The translations under genes and the position numbers were made by a program. Positions 20,970-33,313 of a DNA stretch of 64,000 nt are shown here, one piece after another (positions within the stretch are counted from its first letter, which is position 1; every line of letters begins with the position of its first letter). Source of the DNA: Austropuccinia psidii (taxonomy: Eukaryota > Basidiomycota > Pucciniomycetes > Pucciniales > Sphaerophragmiaceae); NCBI GenBank assembly GCA_023105745.1, contig JALGQZ010000001.1, positions 59,229,437 to 59,293,436 on the forward strand, read 5' to 3'. The notes under the pieces were generated by a model that was given only the letters and a program-made list of their open reading frames with translations, was not told the origin of the DNA and made no database searches.

Positions 20970-22757
20970 TGTGAGCCTTAGACGCATTTCTATATACCCA
21001 AAAGACCACAAAGAATAAAAAAATATATAATTATAAATAAAATAAATTATTTATATCATAAAAATCATAAATCAAAATTTATATATATACAAAATTGAAA
21101 TTTTAATTATAATTTAAAAATAAAATTACTTTGAAATTTAGAATTGTGAAAATATCTTTTTACTTGAAAAAATCAAGTAAAAAGGAATTTGCAGCAAAAA
21201 TACTAAAATAAAAATTTTATGGAAACAAGTTAAGTAAAAATTATTATAACTTTTTATCAAATAAATAAAAATATAAATTTTTTTTCACCATTGGATTCCC
21301 CATAAAAAAATAAGGTGGGGTCACCTTTGGGTAAAATTTCTGTAGCTCAACTCTAAATAAGCTTGAATTAGGTTTTTAGTATTTTCTGTATTAAAATTGC
21401 AAATCCTCAAAACATTAATCTAATTCACATCAAATGTGGTGCTTAGAATCAGTTTCTGTGTTAAAATTGAGGTTTGGTGTGTAGCTTAGAAGTTACGAGG
21501 AATTGAAGTATTTCCAATTGAAATGTCAAAATGTGCACATGTACTACATAAGTGAGCTTTGATTTACATATGAGGTATCAATTATTAAATTTTTCATGTA
21601 GAAACTCAATTGAATTGCATATGTAAATTACAAGTATCATAAATTATGAGGAATTAATAAAAAAATAAATTGGAAAGATCAATTCTGGGGGAAAAGGAAT
21701 CTTGGCTCCAAGGGTGCCAGCCTCCCCCAAATTCCTTGCTGAAAGGCATGGGTTGTCAAAACTCATGCAAACATTCATCACTTTGCGCCTGGAATTAAGT
21801 CACAGGGTCTGGGACTCAATTTATGGTGAGGTTTTGATACCAACCAGGGAAGTTTTAACTTTTTCCAAGAGGGTAAAACTACCCTCAAGCTCAAAACATC
21901 TTAAGAAAATCAGTTTTAGCTGGCTTTGATGTCTCTTACACAAATTCTGACATGTTTTTAAGGCTCAAAACCATTTATTACTATAGCAGTGGGTGAAAAT
22001 ACCAAAAAATGGCTAAAACCAGCCCTTTTTTGGTCTAAACCAGGGTTCAATGATGCCATGATTGGCCTTTCTGTTGTCAGAGTGTTTTCCACGACTAAAA
22101 AGAGTGAACTTTACTTTTGGAGGAAGAAAATTGATGGCTATAAAAGAATGTCTTCTTTGCTCCACTTTTCTCTTAATGTTAGAATCTTTTCCTTTTATAA
22201 TTAGTTTAAACACCGTTAAACAAATCAATTAAAGATTCCAACCACCCTTTTCATATGATATTAATACTTTTAACCATGTGAAAAGTAATCTTAATCATTT
22301 TTTGTAACCTTTACAATCATTTTGACCCTTGAACCACCCCACAAGTGAATTAAAGCATCTTTAATCACTGTTAACTTTGTCACTTTGTTTTTGAACTCAC
22401 TGGGGTCACTTTTGGGTGTTTTTTTTCTTTGATAATATTTCTCAAGACTTTTTTCTTATATTAATTTCTTTCAGTTCATTGCTCAGTTAATTCCCATTCA
22501 ATTCCTCTTGGAGAAATTTCTTTTGTAGCCTTCAATATCTCTTGTAGAGTATTTTTGGCTAATTTTTTATTTTTGGTAAAGCAATAAATATTTATGATAT
22601 CATTGTCTTATACTTATAAATTTAAAAAAAGGCATTTGGCATATTTCTCTTAGAAATCTTAAATGTTAACCTTTTGAATATTATTCTACCTTATACAAAT
22701 TTTGACAACAGAAAAAGTAGTTGATTTTTGATCATTGTTTCATATCCACACCTTACA
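20970..22757 (+). repeat. Solo LTR of family D (1788 bp)
   Basis: It begins TGTGAGCCTTAGA and ends ATATCCACACCTTACA, as do the LTRs of element D, with clear similarity throughout (for example the TTTGGTCTAAACCAGGGTTC block). The target duplication TCATG is at 20965-20969 and 22758-22762. No internal region is present, so it arose by recombination between the two LTRs. It is much more diverged from D than D's LTRs are from each other, so it is old. Frames at 21702-22228 are LTR sequence. Confidence 0.9.
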
Positions 22758-22762
22758 TCATG

Positions 22763-24652
22763 ACAACAATCAAGTCTTAATGAAGGAAGAAACTCAATTC
22801 AAAGAATGGCCAACAATCACAGGTGAAGGTGAATATGATCATATGTCATTTATTAAGGAAATTGACATCTTACAAGAAGATTATTCTAGAACAGATGAAA
22901 TAATCACTCCAAGATTACACTCATTATTTGAAAAATCTGAAACAGATGGTATGATGGCATAAGAAAAACAAATGGGAATATCACTGGTCTTAGTGGGAGG
23001 TTTAATAATGACCAAGTGGGAAAATTCTTCCTGGAGTTACAGAATAGCAAATGCAGTTTAAAATTCCTTCTTTGACCCAGATGAAGGTAAACATCAAGCT
23101 GGTTCTTAAAAAAAGATAAAATATTAAATGCAATGTATGCAGAAGTGTCACAGAATGTTGTGCACATGGAAAAACTTAAAATATGGAGGAGAACTCGAAC
23201 ATGACCTGAGAAGCATGTGCAAAGAGCCATATTCCACAAAGGAGTATATTAATGCACTATAAGATATAGTGAAAAGAACCAATATTGGCCGAACATGGAA
23301 AAAATTGGATATTAAAAGTCCAAATAAACCATTCATTAAGAAAGATAAACCCAGATACTGTTCAAACCCAATACATCCAACACTAATGAGCGAAGAAAAT
23401 GCTATAAATGTGGTGTTCTTGGAAATTTGGCCAAGAATTGTCTTAAAAAGGCAAAGATTCATGAAATTGTGGAAAAAGAAGACCATAATAAAAAAGAAGA
23501 AAAATTTTATTCTGAAAAAGAAACTGAAAAAGAAGACACATCTGAAAGTGATGAAATCAATATAATTAATTCACAAATGAATAATATTTATTTAATATAT
23601 AAAGTACTAGATATAAAATAAAACTGACCACAAGTTGGAGCATCTGATTCAAGCCTCAAAAGTATAAAAGATTACAAAGTTCACAGAACCAAACCTGCAA
23701 AAGGAATGGGATATGCATCTGGAAAATCAGGTATAAGCATTGTTATGGTAGAAAACGAAAAAAAGGTATTTCCAAAAAAATTATACCAGATTTGGAAGAA
23801 ATTCTTATACCAATACAAGGGGTCAAATTTAGTAGTGTAAGTGAAAGCATGAAGCCCCTTGGAATGAATGACTGAAAATTAAGTTTTCCTCATCCCTCCC
23901 TATACATAAGAGTGAAAGTAGATTTTTAGTAATGGAAAAGAGTACTATCAATCATTTTATATTTGGAAATGATTACTTATCAATCTACCATAGAAATATC
24001 TCAAACCAGAAAGAATGATATTTTACCATAGGAGACAATAAAAGACAAAAATTTGGTTTTCAGACAAATTATACCAATGGAAGAGGGATATGGAGCAAGC
24101 CAAATGGAATTTCTTTTCTTGGTGTGTACTTTAGAAAATTTACACTACTACTTGGATGAAAAAGTGTTTGATTTCATCACAGACTTCAATTCTGTAAAAT
24201 CTTTATTAAACATGAAGACAACAAATGGACACATGCAACAATGGCAGATTTCTATCCAAGAATATGGAGGAAATATGACTATAGCTCATAGCTGTTGAAA
24301 TATCAATAGAAATGTGGATGGTCTTAGCAGATGGGCTTTAGCAAATACACCTGAAACATAGCTTTAATACCACAGGAAGAAGATCATATAAGAGGCATAT
24401 GTGTTACAGATATTATGAAAGAATGCTTTAATAATGCTAAAGAAAGCTAGACAATTGACAAAAATTGTCATATGTTATTCCAACTGCTAATGAAATATTA
24501 CAAAGACCCATCACTATCTTCCAAACTAGAATAAATAGGTAAAAAGAATATGATTAAGGGATATTCCACCTCCTTGATGGAATTATTTATCATATTACTA
24601 AATACACATGTGTTATGAGCTTGACAGATAGGACTCTGGTAAACACCATACT
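22763..24652 (+). pseudogene. C0 gag-pol relic (Gag core, knuckle, protease region, RNase H)
   Basis: It is collinear with C from 28685 onward. It contains Gag core words ([10 protein letters not shown] at about 22825), a decayed knuckle (23400-23440), an Asp/Glu-rich linker, a decayed protease region, then a jump to RNase H ([22 protein letters not shown], split by mutation, near 24090) and the linker towards integrase. RT is deleted. It carries many stops and indels. It ends at the ATACT target site of element C. Confidence 0.82.
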
Positions 24653-26679
24653 TGTGGGCTTTTGAGATATGACCACATACCCAATAAGGTCACAAAAAAG
24701 ACTCAGAATAATTATAACTTTCATATAATTATATTAAAATTACTTAGAATAATTATACATTAAGAATAATTACTTAAATATACAAAAAATACCATAAATT
24801 GGTACAAAAATTGGTTTAACTTAAAAACCAATGAATCAACATGTAAAATAAACTATACCATTGGATTCCCCATGGAAAAATACACATATACCATCTTTAT
24901 GGCATATCTGTAAAGACAATATTTAAGGAATTATAAGGTATAATACCTTATAAAAACCATAAAACCTTATTTATCTAAAGAACTAATGAAACAACATGTG
25001 ACATAAATTGTACCAGTGGATTCCCCATGAAAGTCCACACATAAAACAATTAATAAGCTAATTTCCAATGTTAATACTTAAGGAATTAACCTGAATATAT
25101 GCACTTTTTTGGTCAACGCATATATTCAAGGATCATAGCTAATATCTTCTAAACTATACATGATAGAATGATGAACCAAAAATAAAGTTACCACGTAATT
25201 ACTGTAAGGACACAGATATGAACTTTATTTTACAAATTATAAACAAGGTTAAAACATATGATGAAATATTGATAAAAATCAACAGAGCTGTTGACCACTT
25301 TGTTGTGAAAGTGCTCCAAACTTAAAAAAAAGTATACAGTTGGATTCTACTAGTTCATTCGTGAATAATGATGTAATTTTTTATTATTAAATTCAGGGTA
25401 TAACCCCCTGAAATCAAGGTTTGAAGTTTAAAATATTGAATTTTGACAGAAAAGATGAGTTACAAGAAAAAAACATCAAAATTAGAGTTTTGATGATGTA
25501 ATGAAGAGCTCTTGGAAGAATAATAAGGTTATGCCAGGCTATCAGAATTCGCTCTCTGAATTGCTGTAGCGTGTAAATCTTAAACGTTACTGAGGATCAA
25601 AGTTTGAGCTTAATTTGAGCAGTTATGATCACACACTGTAATCTTAATTTAAGTTTAACAGTCTTAAGAGTGATACAATTGGTGAATACTATTAGCTTGT
25701 GATTAAAACTAATAAAATCCACGAAATTTGGGGTTCTGCCAAGCCTCTGATGTCATCAACTTTAGAGTTATAGTGATAACTCTAAATAATGGTGTAATAA
25801 TGATGTAATATGGTTTGATAATGATGTAATCATCTCCAAACCTTAAAATATTGATAAATTGCAGTGGATATGATCAGTAAACGTCTAGTAGAAGCCTTTT
25901 GGACTCTAGGAGGGAGGTATTTACTATAAATAGAGCTCTTTTTACTCTATTTACCCCTCAGACGCATCAAAAACATTAAATCAATTAAATAAAAGGTAAT
26001 TTCTTTATTCTTTATATATAAAACTCTTATATTATTAAAGACCAAAGACCATCTTATTATTAATCACTACTTTTGTGTGATTAAATCAATTCTTTAATTG
26101 TTTTTGTCATAAATCTCTCTATAAACTCATTTCCACGTAAAATAAAGAAATTTAGTAAATTTTCTTTATTTTTATTGTAAATACAATTTGAAAAGGTTGT
26201 ATTATATTCTTTTGGCGTAAAATATCTCAAAATTATTATTTTAAGTGTTAAAAGTAGGTTATTTCATCTTATTATAATAATTTTTCTCTTATTATTACTC
26301 TTAATAATTCTTAATTAATATAAATAGTATGTATATTAATATATAACTTTAATATTGGTAATATTATTGTTATTAATTGTTTTTTATTTATAAAAAACAG
26401 TTTTTTACGCCTTTATTATTTGTTGGTAACAATAATAAAGAGCTTTATAATATATTAATTATTTTATATTAATATATTATTTACAATATTATAATTTTAT
26501 ATAATATTAATTATATTATTACATTTATTTAATAATATAATATTTTTACGCCATAAGAATATTATTTCTTTATTATTATTATTATTTTAATCTTATTTAT
26601 TTCAATTATAAGGACATTCAGAGTACAATAAGTAATAAATTAGTAATTTTTACTTATTGTTTCATAGTCAAACCTTACA
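24653..26679 (+). repeat. Element C 5' LTR (2027 bp)
   Basis: It is a direct repeat of 33314-35324. It is very A+T-rich, especially 26230-26600, where ATTATTA and TATATTAATA runs dominate. No gene is seen. It differs from the 3' copy by scattered substitutions and a ~16-bp length difference near 26455-26480. Confidence 0.92.
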
Positions 26680-27183
26680 TTTGGGGGCCTGGCTGTGATA
26701 TTTACTCAAAAGACCTTTAAAAAGATTCTATTTGTGTTTATCCAATAATAAATTATATTTATAATCATAAAATTATATAATAATTTTATATTTTATTGAT
26801 TTTAAAAGCTATTGAGGCATTTGGAAAGCAATTGTACTGTCTTACACGTGGTTTTTCACATCCTTAGACTTGCAAGAACTTTCTTTGAGTGACTCTAGTG
26901 ATTAAAAAAAAATAATTTATAAATTAAAAATAATTTTTATTATAATTTAATTTTATAAAGAATCATATCAATTTTTATTTTATTCCTTAAAAATAAAAAA
27001 TATAAAAAATATTAAAAATACTAAAAACCAATAAAAAAAAGTTATTTTTATTCATTTTTATTCTTTTCTTTATTCATTTCAATTTTTTAAAGATATAAAA
27101 GCAATTTCTACGTGGAAAATTGCCATATCTTGCCAAAAATAACACTTCTTATAAAAAGACTTATATTTATTTGTCTTTTTTAG
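26680..27183 (+). other. Element C leader with candidate primer-binding site
   Basis: It starts TTTGGGGGCCTGGCTGTG (26680-26697), the same box as in A and D. The rest is A+T-rich with no gene. An acceptor TTTTTTAG ends at 27183, directly before ORF1. The donor is unclear: GTGGAA at 27112 would give a 72-bp intron but no ATG. Confidence 0.55.
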
Positions 27184-28091
27184 TGTTTGAAGATAACCCA
27201 ACAGAAGACAACCAAGCTACTGTTGAGAGGTTGGTGGAAGAAAATTGTCAAAGTTCTCCAACACCAGTTATCACCAAAAGAAAGAAAGCTAAGAAATTAG
27301 ACTTTCCAGGACCCACCATTCAAGACTCTGAAGGTGAGCACCTCTTTTATAATTGCCATAAAAAGAATTTTTATCCTAAAATACTTTTATTTTTATTATT
27401 ACTACTAGAAGAGGTTCCCAATACTCCATCCAATCAGATGGAGCTGGACTCAGAGGTAGAACTGATCCCTCAAAAGGGAAAAGAAAGGGCAATATCCCCA
27501 GTGGAACAGAATCCACACAAGGAAGTGCCTTATCCCAAAGGCAAGTCCCAGAAATGCCCATGATATCTGAGCCTGAATTAGAACTAAGTATGAGTAACTC
27601 AAACAGGTACAAATCACATTCAGAGGGCTCAAATAGACATCTACATGAGCCAGTACAAGCAGTATTGCACAGTGTACAAGGACAAAGATTGGGAAATGTT
27701 GCCTCAAATACACCAAGGAGTGATTAACTCCTGGCACATCCTGAAAAAGTTTCTCAAAGAGGAGGAGATAGTGAAATACTCCAATGGATGGAATCCACTG
27801 TCATCCAAACCTCAAATCAAAAAAATCAAGGACTACCATGCCAAAAAGAGGGAGGCAACCAAGGAAGAAGCCCCAGTAGCTTCTACCAGCAAGCCCCAAG
27901 CCAACCCACTTCCCCAAGAAGGGAAGAAGAACAAGAAAGAGCATTGGAAGAAACCATATTCCCCAAGCTACAGAATCCCAAGAATCCAAAAGGATGCCAT
28001 GGACAATGTTTTCAACATGGCCAGAACCTTGATGGAATTCAAGGACAAGGAAGAGCAAAGAATGAGACAACCTCATTTCCCAAAGAAATAA
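27184..28091 (+). CDS. Element C ORF1, spliced, unknown function
   Basis: Inferred exons are 27184-27333, 27409-27540 and 27607-28091. Intron 1 (27334-27408, GTGAGC…CTAG, 75 bp) is stop-free and keeps the frame. Intron 2 (27541-27606, GCAAGT…ACAG, 66 bp, a GC-AG intron) removes every in-frame stop between two frames that otherwise match. The product is acidic/Ser-rich at its N-terminus, then has an IDIYMSQY block, a NGWNPL motif, a Lys/Pro-rich linker and a conserved end [23 protein letters not shown]1 of element D matches from IYxxS to the end. No known domain is recognised. Its last ~300 bases overlap gag-pol in the -1 frame. It is a likely Gag accessory or N-terminal Gag segment. Confidence 0.55.
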
Positions 28092-29125
28092 CCTTGTCCA
28101 AAGATGTTGTAAATACTTTAACAGAAATTAAAAATAGTATATTAACTCCAAAAGAAATTAAAGATAGTTTATTATCAATACAAGAAATAAATAACAATTT
28201 ATCTTCTTTAACAAAAATTGTTGTGCAAAACAAGAAAGAAATTGACAACATTAATTTTATTGTTGAAAATAATAAACCAAAGAATTTAATTGACAATACT
28301 CAAAAATTAATACAAGGACAACAAGAATTGTATAAATACATAAAAGATATCAAAGACAAGACTTTGACAATCAATTATGATGTGAGTATTGACAATCTTA
28401 CAGAAAAATTAAATAAATTGAGTATTTCTGTAGAAAAATTTGAAGAAAAGACTTCATCACACCAAAAATTACTTTTGGACAATGTGGAAAAAAGTGATGA
28501 AGCAAGAATGCATCTGAAAGATGATATTCAAAGTGAAATAAGGCTTATTACAGAAAAAATGGATAAAATTAATGAGACTAATTTAAATATGCCAAAGTTA
28601 TCAACACCATTTTCCCATATAAGAAGCCCTGTTAAAACAAAAGAGGAATTGTCAAATCCTTTCATAACAGAATTGAGTCACCAAGATAATAACCAAGTCT
28701 TAATGAAGGAAGCACCTCAATTAAAGGAATGGCAAACATTCACAGGAGAAGGTGAATATGACCACATGTCATTTATTAAAACAATTGACATGTTACAAGA
28801 AGACTATGCCATACCAGATGAATTAATCACTGCAAGATTAAATTCATTGTTTGAGAAATCTGCAAAAAGATGGTATTATGGCATAAGACAAACAAATGGT
28901 AAAAATACCTGGTCTTGGTGGAAACAAGAAATAATCACCAAGTGGGCAAATGATGCCTGGAGGTATAAGATAGAAAATGCATTTGAAAACTCTTTCTTTG
29001 ACCCAGAGAAAGACAAACCTTTAACTTGGTTCTTGAAACAAGTTGAAAGGCTTAATGCACTGTACCCAGAAATGTCACAAAAGATGGTGCACATGAAAAT
29101 ACTTAAAAATGTGGAGGAGAACTAG
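27788..29125 (+). CDS. Element C Gag (ORF2, N-terminal part)
   Basis: This frame is -1 relative to ORF1. It contains a long Lys/Asn/Ile-rich coiled coil (about residues 100-270) and then a Gag core with [27 protein letters not shown] and [18 protein letters not shown]. It breaks at TAG 29123, but the same protein continues in the -1 frame from about 29107 (GGELEHA), as the intact D frame shows. Loss of one T near 29106 explains the break. The first 300 bases overlap ORF1, so the true N-terminus is probably supplied by ORF1 through frameshifting. Confidence 0.8.
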   Translation: MESTVIQTSNQKNQGLPCQKEGGNQGRSPSSFYQQAPSQPTSPRREEEQERALEETIFPKLQNPKNPKGCHGQCFQHGQNLDGIQGQGRAKNETTSFPKEITLSKDVVNTLTEIKNSILTPKEIKDSLLSIQEINNNLSSLTKIVVQNKKEIDNINFIVENNKPKNLIDNTQKLIQGQQELYKYIKDIKDKTLTINYDVSIDNLTEKLNKLSISVEKFEEKTSSHQKLLLDNVEKSDEARMHLKDDIQSEIRLITEKMDKINETNLNMPKLSTPFSHIRSPVKTKEELSNPFITELSHQDNNQVLMKEAPQLKEWQTFTGEGEYDHMSFIKTIDMLQEDYAIPDELITARLNSLFEKSAKRWYYGIRQTNGKNTWSWWKQEIITKWANDAWRYKIENAFENSFFDPEKDKPLTWFLKQVERLNALYPEMSQKMVHMKILKNVEEN

Positions 29126-32100
29126 AACATGCCCTAAGAAGCAGGTGTATAGAACCATGCTCCACAGAAGAGTATATAAATGCAATAGAAGATATAGTGA
29201 CAAGGACAAAAATTGGCAGGACTTGGAAAAAATTGGACATTAAAAGCCCAAATAAACCATTTATCAAAAAAGATAAATCAGAAGAATCCTTTAATCCCAA
29301 TACATCCAACAATAATGAACAAAGAAAATGCCATAAATGTGGAGGTATTGGACACTTAGGCAATAATTGCCTTAAAAAAGCAAAAATTAATGAAATTGTG
29401 GAAACAGAAAACCACAATGACAAAGAAGAGGAATCTGACTCTGAAAAAGAGACAGAAGAATCAGAAAGCTCTGAAAGTGATGAAATCAATATAATTAATG
29501 CACAAATTAATAATATTGATATAATTTATGAAGTACTGGATGTTAATTCAAACTTGCCACAAGTTGGAACATCTGACACAAATCTGACAAACATACAAGA
29601 TGCCAAAATGTATAGAACCAAACCTGCAAGAGGAATGGGATATACAGCTGGAAAATCAAGTATAAGTATTGTTATGGTTGATAACCAAGAAGGAAAGGTT
29701 AACTTGGATACAGGAGCATATTGCACTTGTGTTGGCAAAGGTTATTTAAAAACCATTGTCCCAGACTGGCAAGAAAAACCTATGCCAATACAAGGTGTCA
29801 AATTTAGTAGTGTAAGTGAGAGCATGAAGCCCCTTGGAATAATTGATTTAACACTAATTTTTCCTCATCCATCACAATGTGTCAGAATTAAAGTAGAGTT
29901 TGTAGTAATGGACAACTGCACTAGTAATCATTTCATACTTGGGAATGACTACTTATCAATCTATGGTATAGATATCTCCAACCAAAAGGATAGATATTTT
30001 ACCATAGGAGATAACAAAAGACAAAAGTTTGGATTTTTAAATAACAAAAAACAAATCACAGTTATTAAGAATGAAGAAAAAATTCCAGAAAAGGAACTTT
30101 TTATATCTGAACAACTCAAAGAGGCAGAATTCAATCAAGAATTAACAGAAAAAATGAAAGAAAAATTGATTGACCTCTTATTTAAGTATAAAAATGCCTT
30201 TGCAACTGACAAAGAGCCACTAGGTGCCATAATTGGACATGAAGTGGATATAATTCTTAATGTAGAAAAACCTTACCCACCTTTATTAAGAAGACCTGCT
30301 TATCCAGCCAGTCCAAGAGCTAGAGAAGCCTTAGAGGTGCACATTAAAGAATTAATGGACCTTGGAGTATTAAGAAAGGTTGGACATAATGAACAAGTAG
30401 AAGTTACTACACCTGTCATTATAACTTGGCACAATGGAAAATCAAGGATGGTAGGAGACTTCAGAGCCCTGAATACCTATACCATTCCAGACAGATATCC
30501 AATACCCAGAATCCATGAGACATTGACCCAATTGTCACAAGCTAAGTTCATCACAGCTATGGATGCTCTTAAGGGTTTTCATCAAAATGTCTTAACAGAC
30601 AATGCCAAGAAACTACTAACAATAATAGTCCATTGTGGAATTTTTGAATACTTAAGAATGCCATTTGGAATAAAAAATGCACCTTCCCATTATCAAAGAA
30701 TGATGAATACCATATTCCCTGAAGAATTATCAGAAGGATGGTTGATTATCTATATTGATGATATCATAGTTTGCTCAGAAACTTGGGAAAATCACCTTAC
30801 AAGACTAGAAAGGGTACTACAAAAAATAGTCCAAGTGAATATGAAAATTTCCTTGAAAAAATGTCATTTTGCATATAGTGAATTAAAGGCACTAGGACAT
30901 GTAGTATCTGGCCTTAGTCTAGGCATAGACAAAAATAAAGTAGCAGCAGTACTACTTAAACCAATGCCTCAAACCAAAAAAGAAATGCAATCATTTCTAG
31001 GATTTGCTGGTTACTATAGACAGCATATAAAGGACTTTGCAAAGATTGCTAAATCCTTATATAAGCTATGTGACCAACAAACAGTCTATGAGATGACAGA
31101 AGAAAGAGTCAAGGCATATGAATAATTGAAAAATTCCTAAACAAATGCCCCATTTCTTCTGATGCCAGATTGGAAACTACCCTTCAAACTGTACATTGAT
31201 GCTTGTGGAGAAGGACTAGGTGCTGCACTTCACCAAACACAAATTATCAATGATAAACCAGTGGAAGGACCAATTTGTTTCATTTCAAGGCAGATAAAGC
31301 CAACAGAAGCAAGGTATGGAGCAAGCCAAATGGAATGCTTATGCCTAGTGTGGGCTTTAGAAAAACTGCATTATTATTTGGATGGCACAGTATTTGAGGT
31401 AATCACAGACTGTAATGCTGTGAAATCACTATTAAATATGAAGACTCCAAATAGACATATGCTGAGATGGCAAATTGCTATCCAAGAATATAGAGGAAAT
31501 ATGACTATTGTTCATAAATCTGGAAATATTCATAAAAATGCAGATGGTCTTAGTAGATGGGCTCTAGCAAATACCCCTGACAATCCAGCATGGGTACCAC
31601 AAGAGGAGCACCATATAGAAGGAATATGTGTTACAGACATTGGCACAGAATTCTTTAACCAAGCTAAAGAAAGCTATCAGAAAGACAAAAATTGCCATAT
31701 CTTAAGCCAACTTCTAATGAAAGGCTGCAAAGATCCATCACTTTCATCAAAACTAGATGAAATATGGAAAAAGGCATATGATGAAGGAAGATTTCACCTC
31801 CTTGATGGAATCCTTTACCATAAAACAAAACACACATGTGTTATGGCCTTAACAGACAGAACACTAATAAACACTATTTTACATGAGTGTCATGATAGTG
31901 CTGCATCTGGACATCTCTCAGAAGATAGGACACTAGAGAGGGTGAAAACCTGCTCTTGGTGGCCAAATTGGAAGAAAGATGTTGCAGAGTACTGCCAAAC
32001 CTGTGACAGATGTCAAAAAGCCAACAGAGCCGCAGGAAAGAAATTTGGAATGATGATCCAAATCCAAGAACCAAAATCCCCATGGGAAATAGTTCATATG

Positions 32101-33195
32101 GATTGGGTAAAAGCCTTACCTCCAGGAGGAGACAGGAGTTATAATGCATGCCTAGTGTTAGTTGACAGGTACAGTAAAACTCCCATGTTCTTACCATGTC
32201 ATAAAGATGACACAGCTATGGATACTGCCATAATGATATGGAATAAAGTCATTAGCCACACAGGCTTATTCCAAAATATTATAAGTGACAGAGACCCAAA
32301 GTTCACTTCAGCATTATGGACAAATCTCCATAACTTATTTGGGACAAAGCTATCATTCTCAACAGCTTACCATCCCCAAACTGATGGTTTAACAGAAAGA
32401 ATGATACAGACCTTAGAGGACATGATCAGAAGATTCTGTGCTTATGGGCTAGAATTCAAAGACTCTGATGGTTTCACCCATGATTGGTGTACACTAATAC
32501 CAGCACTTGAACTGGCATATAAGACATCAATCCATTCTTCTACTGGCAAAACACCAGCAATGCTAGAGAAAGGTTGGAATCCAAGACTTCCTTATGATAC
32601 CCTCAAAAAGGACTTAGTGGACATACATCCAACAGCAAGCAGTTTTAAGATAATGCTTGACAAAGCAAGACACCATGCAAACAGATGCATGCAAGACTCT
32701 TTCAAATATGCAAAAGAAAGATGGGACAAAAGTCATAAACCACCTGACTTCAAAATAGGAGATCTGGTATTAGTATCAACTCTTAACTTTAATAACATAA
32801 AAGGACCAAAGAAATTGAAAGATTCCTTTGCAGGACCATTTATGGTAAAAGCACTTCATGGACCCAATGCTGTACAATTGGAACTCACAGGTGATTTAAT
32901 GAATAAACACCCAACTTTCCCTGTAAGTCTAATAAAACCTTACAGCTCAAGTGACAAGGAATTATTTCCACTAAGAAATAAACCCCCACTTGAAATTCCC
33001 CCTTTAGAAAAAGGAGAAGAAAAAAGAATTGTAAAAGTCCTTAAAGAAAGAAGGACAAGGAACAAAAAAGAAAGAGAATACCTTGTAAGGTATAGAAATC
33101 CAACTCAAGAAGATGAATGGCTACTTGAGAAAGATATAACAAATGCTGATAAACTACTGAGGAGGTTTAGACATGAAAGAAAACCTAAAGAATAA
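29107..33195 (+). pseudogene. pol: Element C Gag C-terminus and Pol, two nonsense codons
   Basis: One frame holds: the Gag end; CCHC knuckle [14 protein letters not shown] (29329-29370); acidic linker; protease DTG (29707-29715); RT with YIDD (30751-30762); connection; RNase H ([15 protein letters not shown], about 31190); integrase zinc domain HHCC (ECHDS…CQTCDRC, 31890-32012); DDE core ([18 protein letters not shown]); GPF box; and a chromodomain-like tail ([14 protein letters not shown]). TAA at 31123-31125 and TAA at 31138-31140 interrupt the RT/RNase H connection. Element D reads Ser and Leu-type sense codons there. All catalytic residues visible are otherwise normal, so this copy died recently relative to C0. 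Confidence 0.9.
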
Positions 33196-33313
33196 CGAAA
33201 TCAAGCATTATTGAGCTTCAAGACTGATAAAGTCTAATGAAGAGGTAGGACAGTGGATGATACCCTAATGACACATATCAGATTGTGGTACAATCTTTTT
33301 TGGTGGTAGGGAA
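33196..33313 (+). promoter_or_regulatory. Element C 3' untranslated region and polypurine tract
   Basis: A short spacer ends in TTTTTTGGTGGTAGGGAA (33296-33313) immediately before the 3' LTR. A T-run followed by a purine tract also precedes the 3' LTRs of A and D. Confidence 0.65.
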
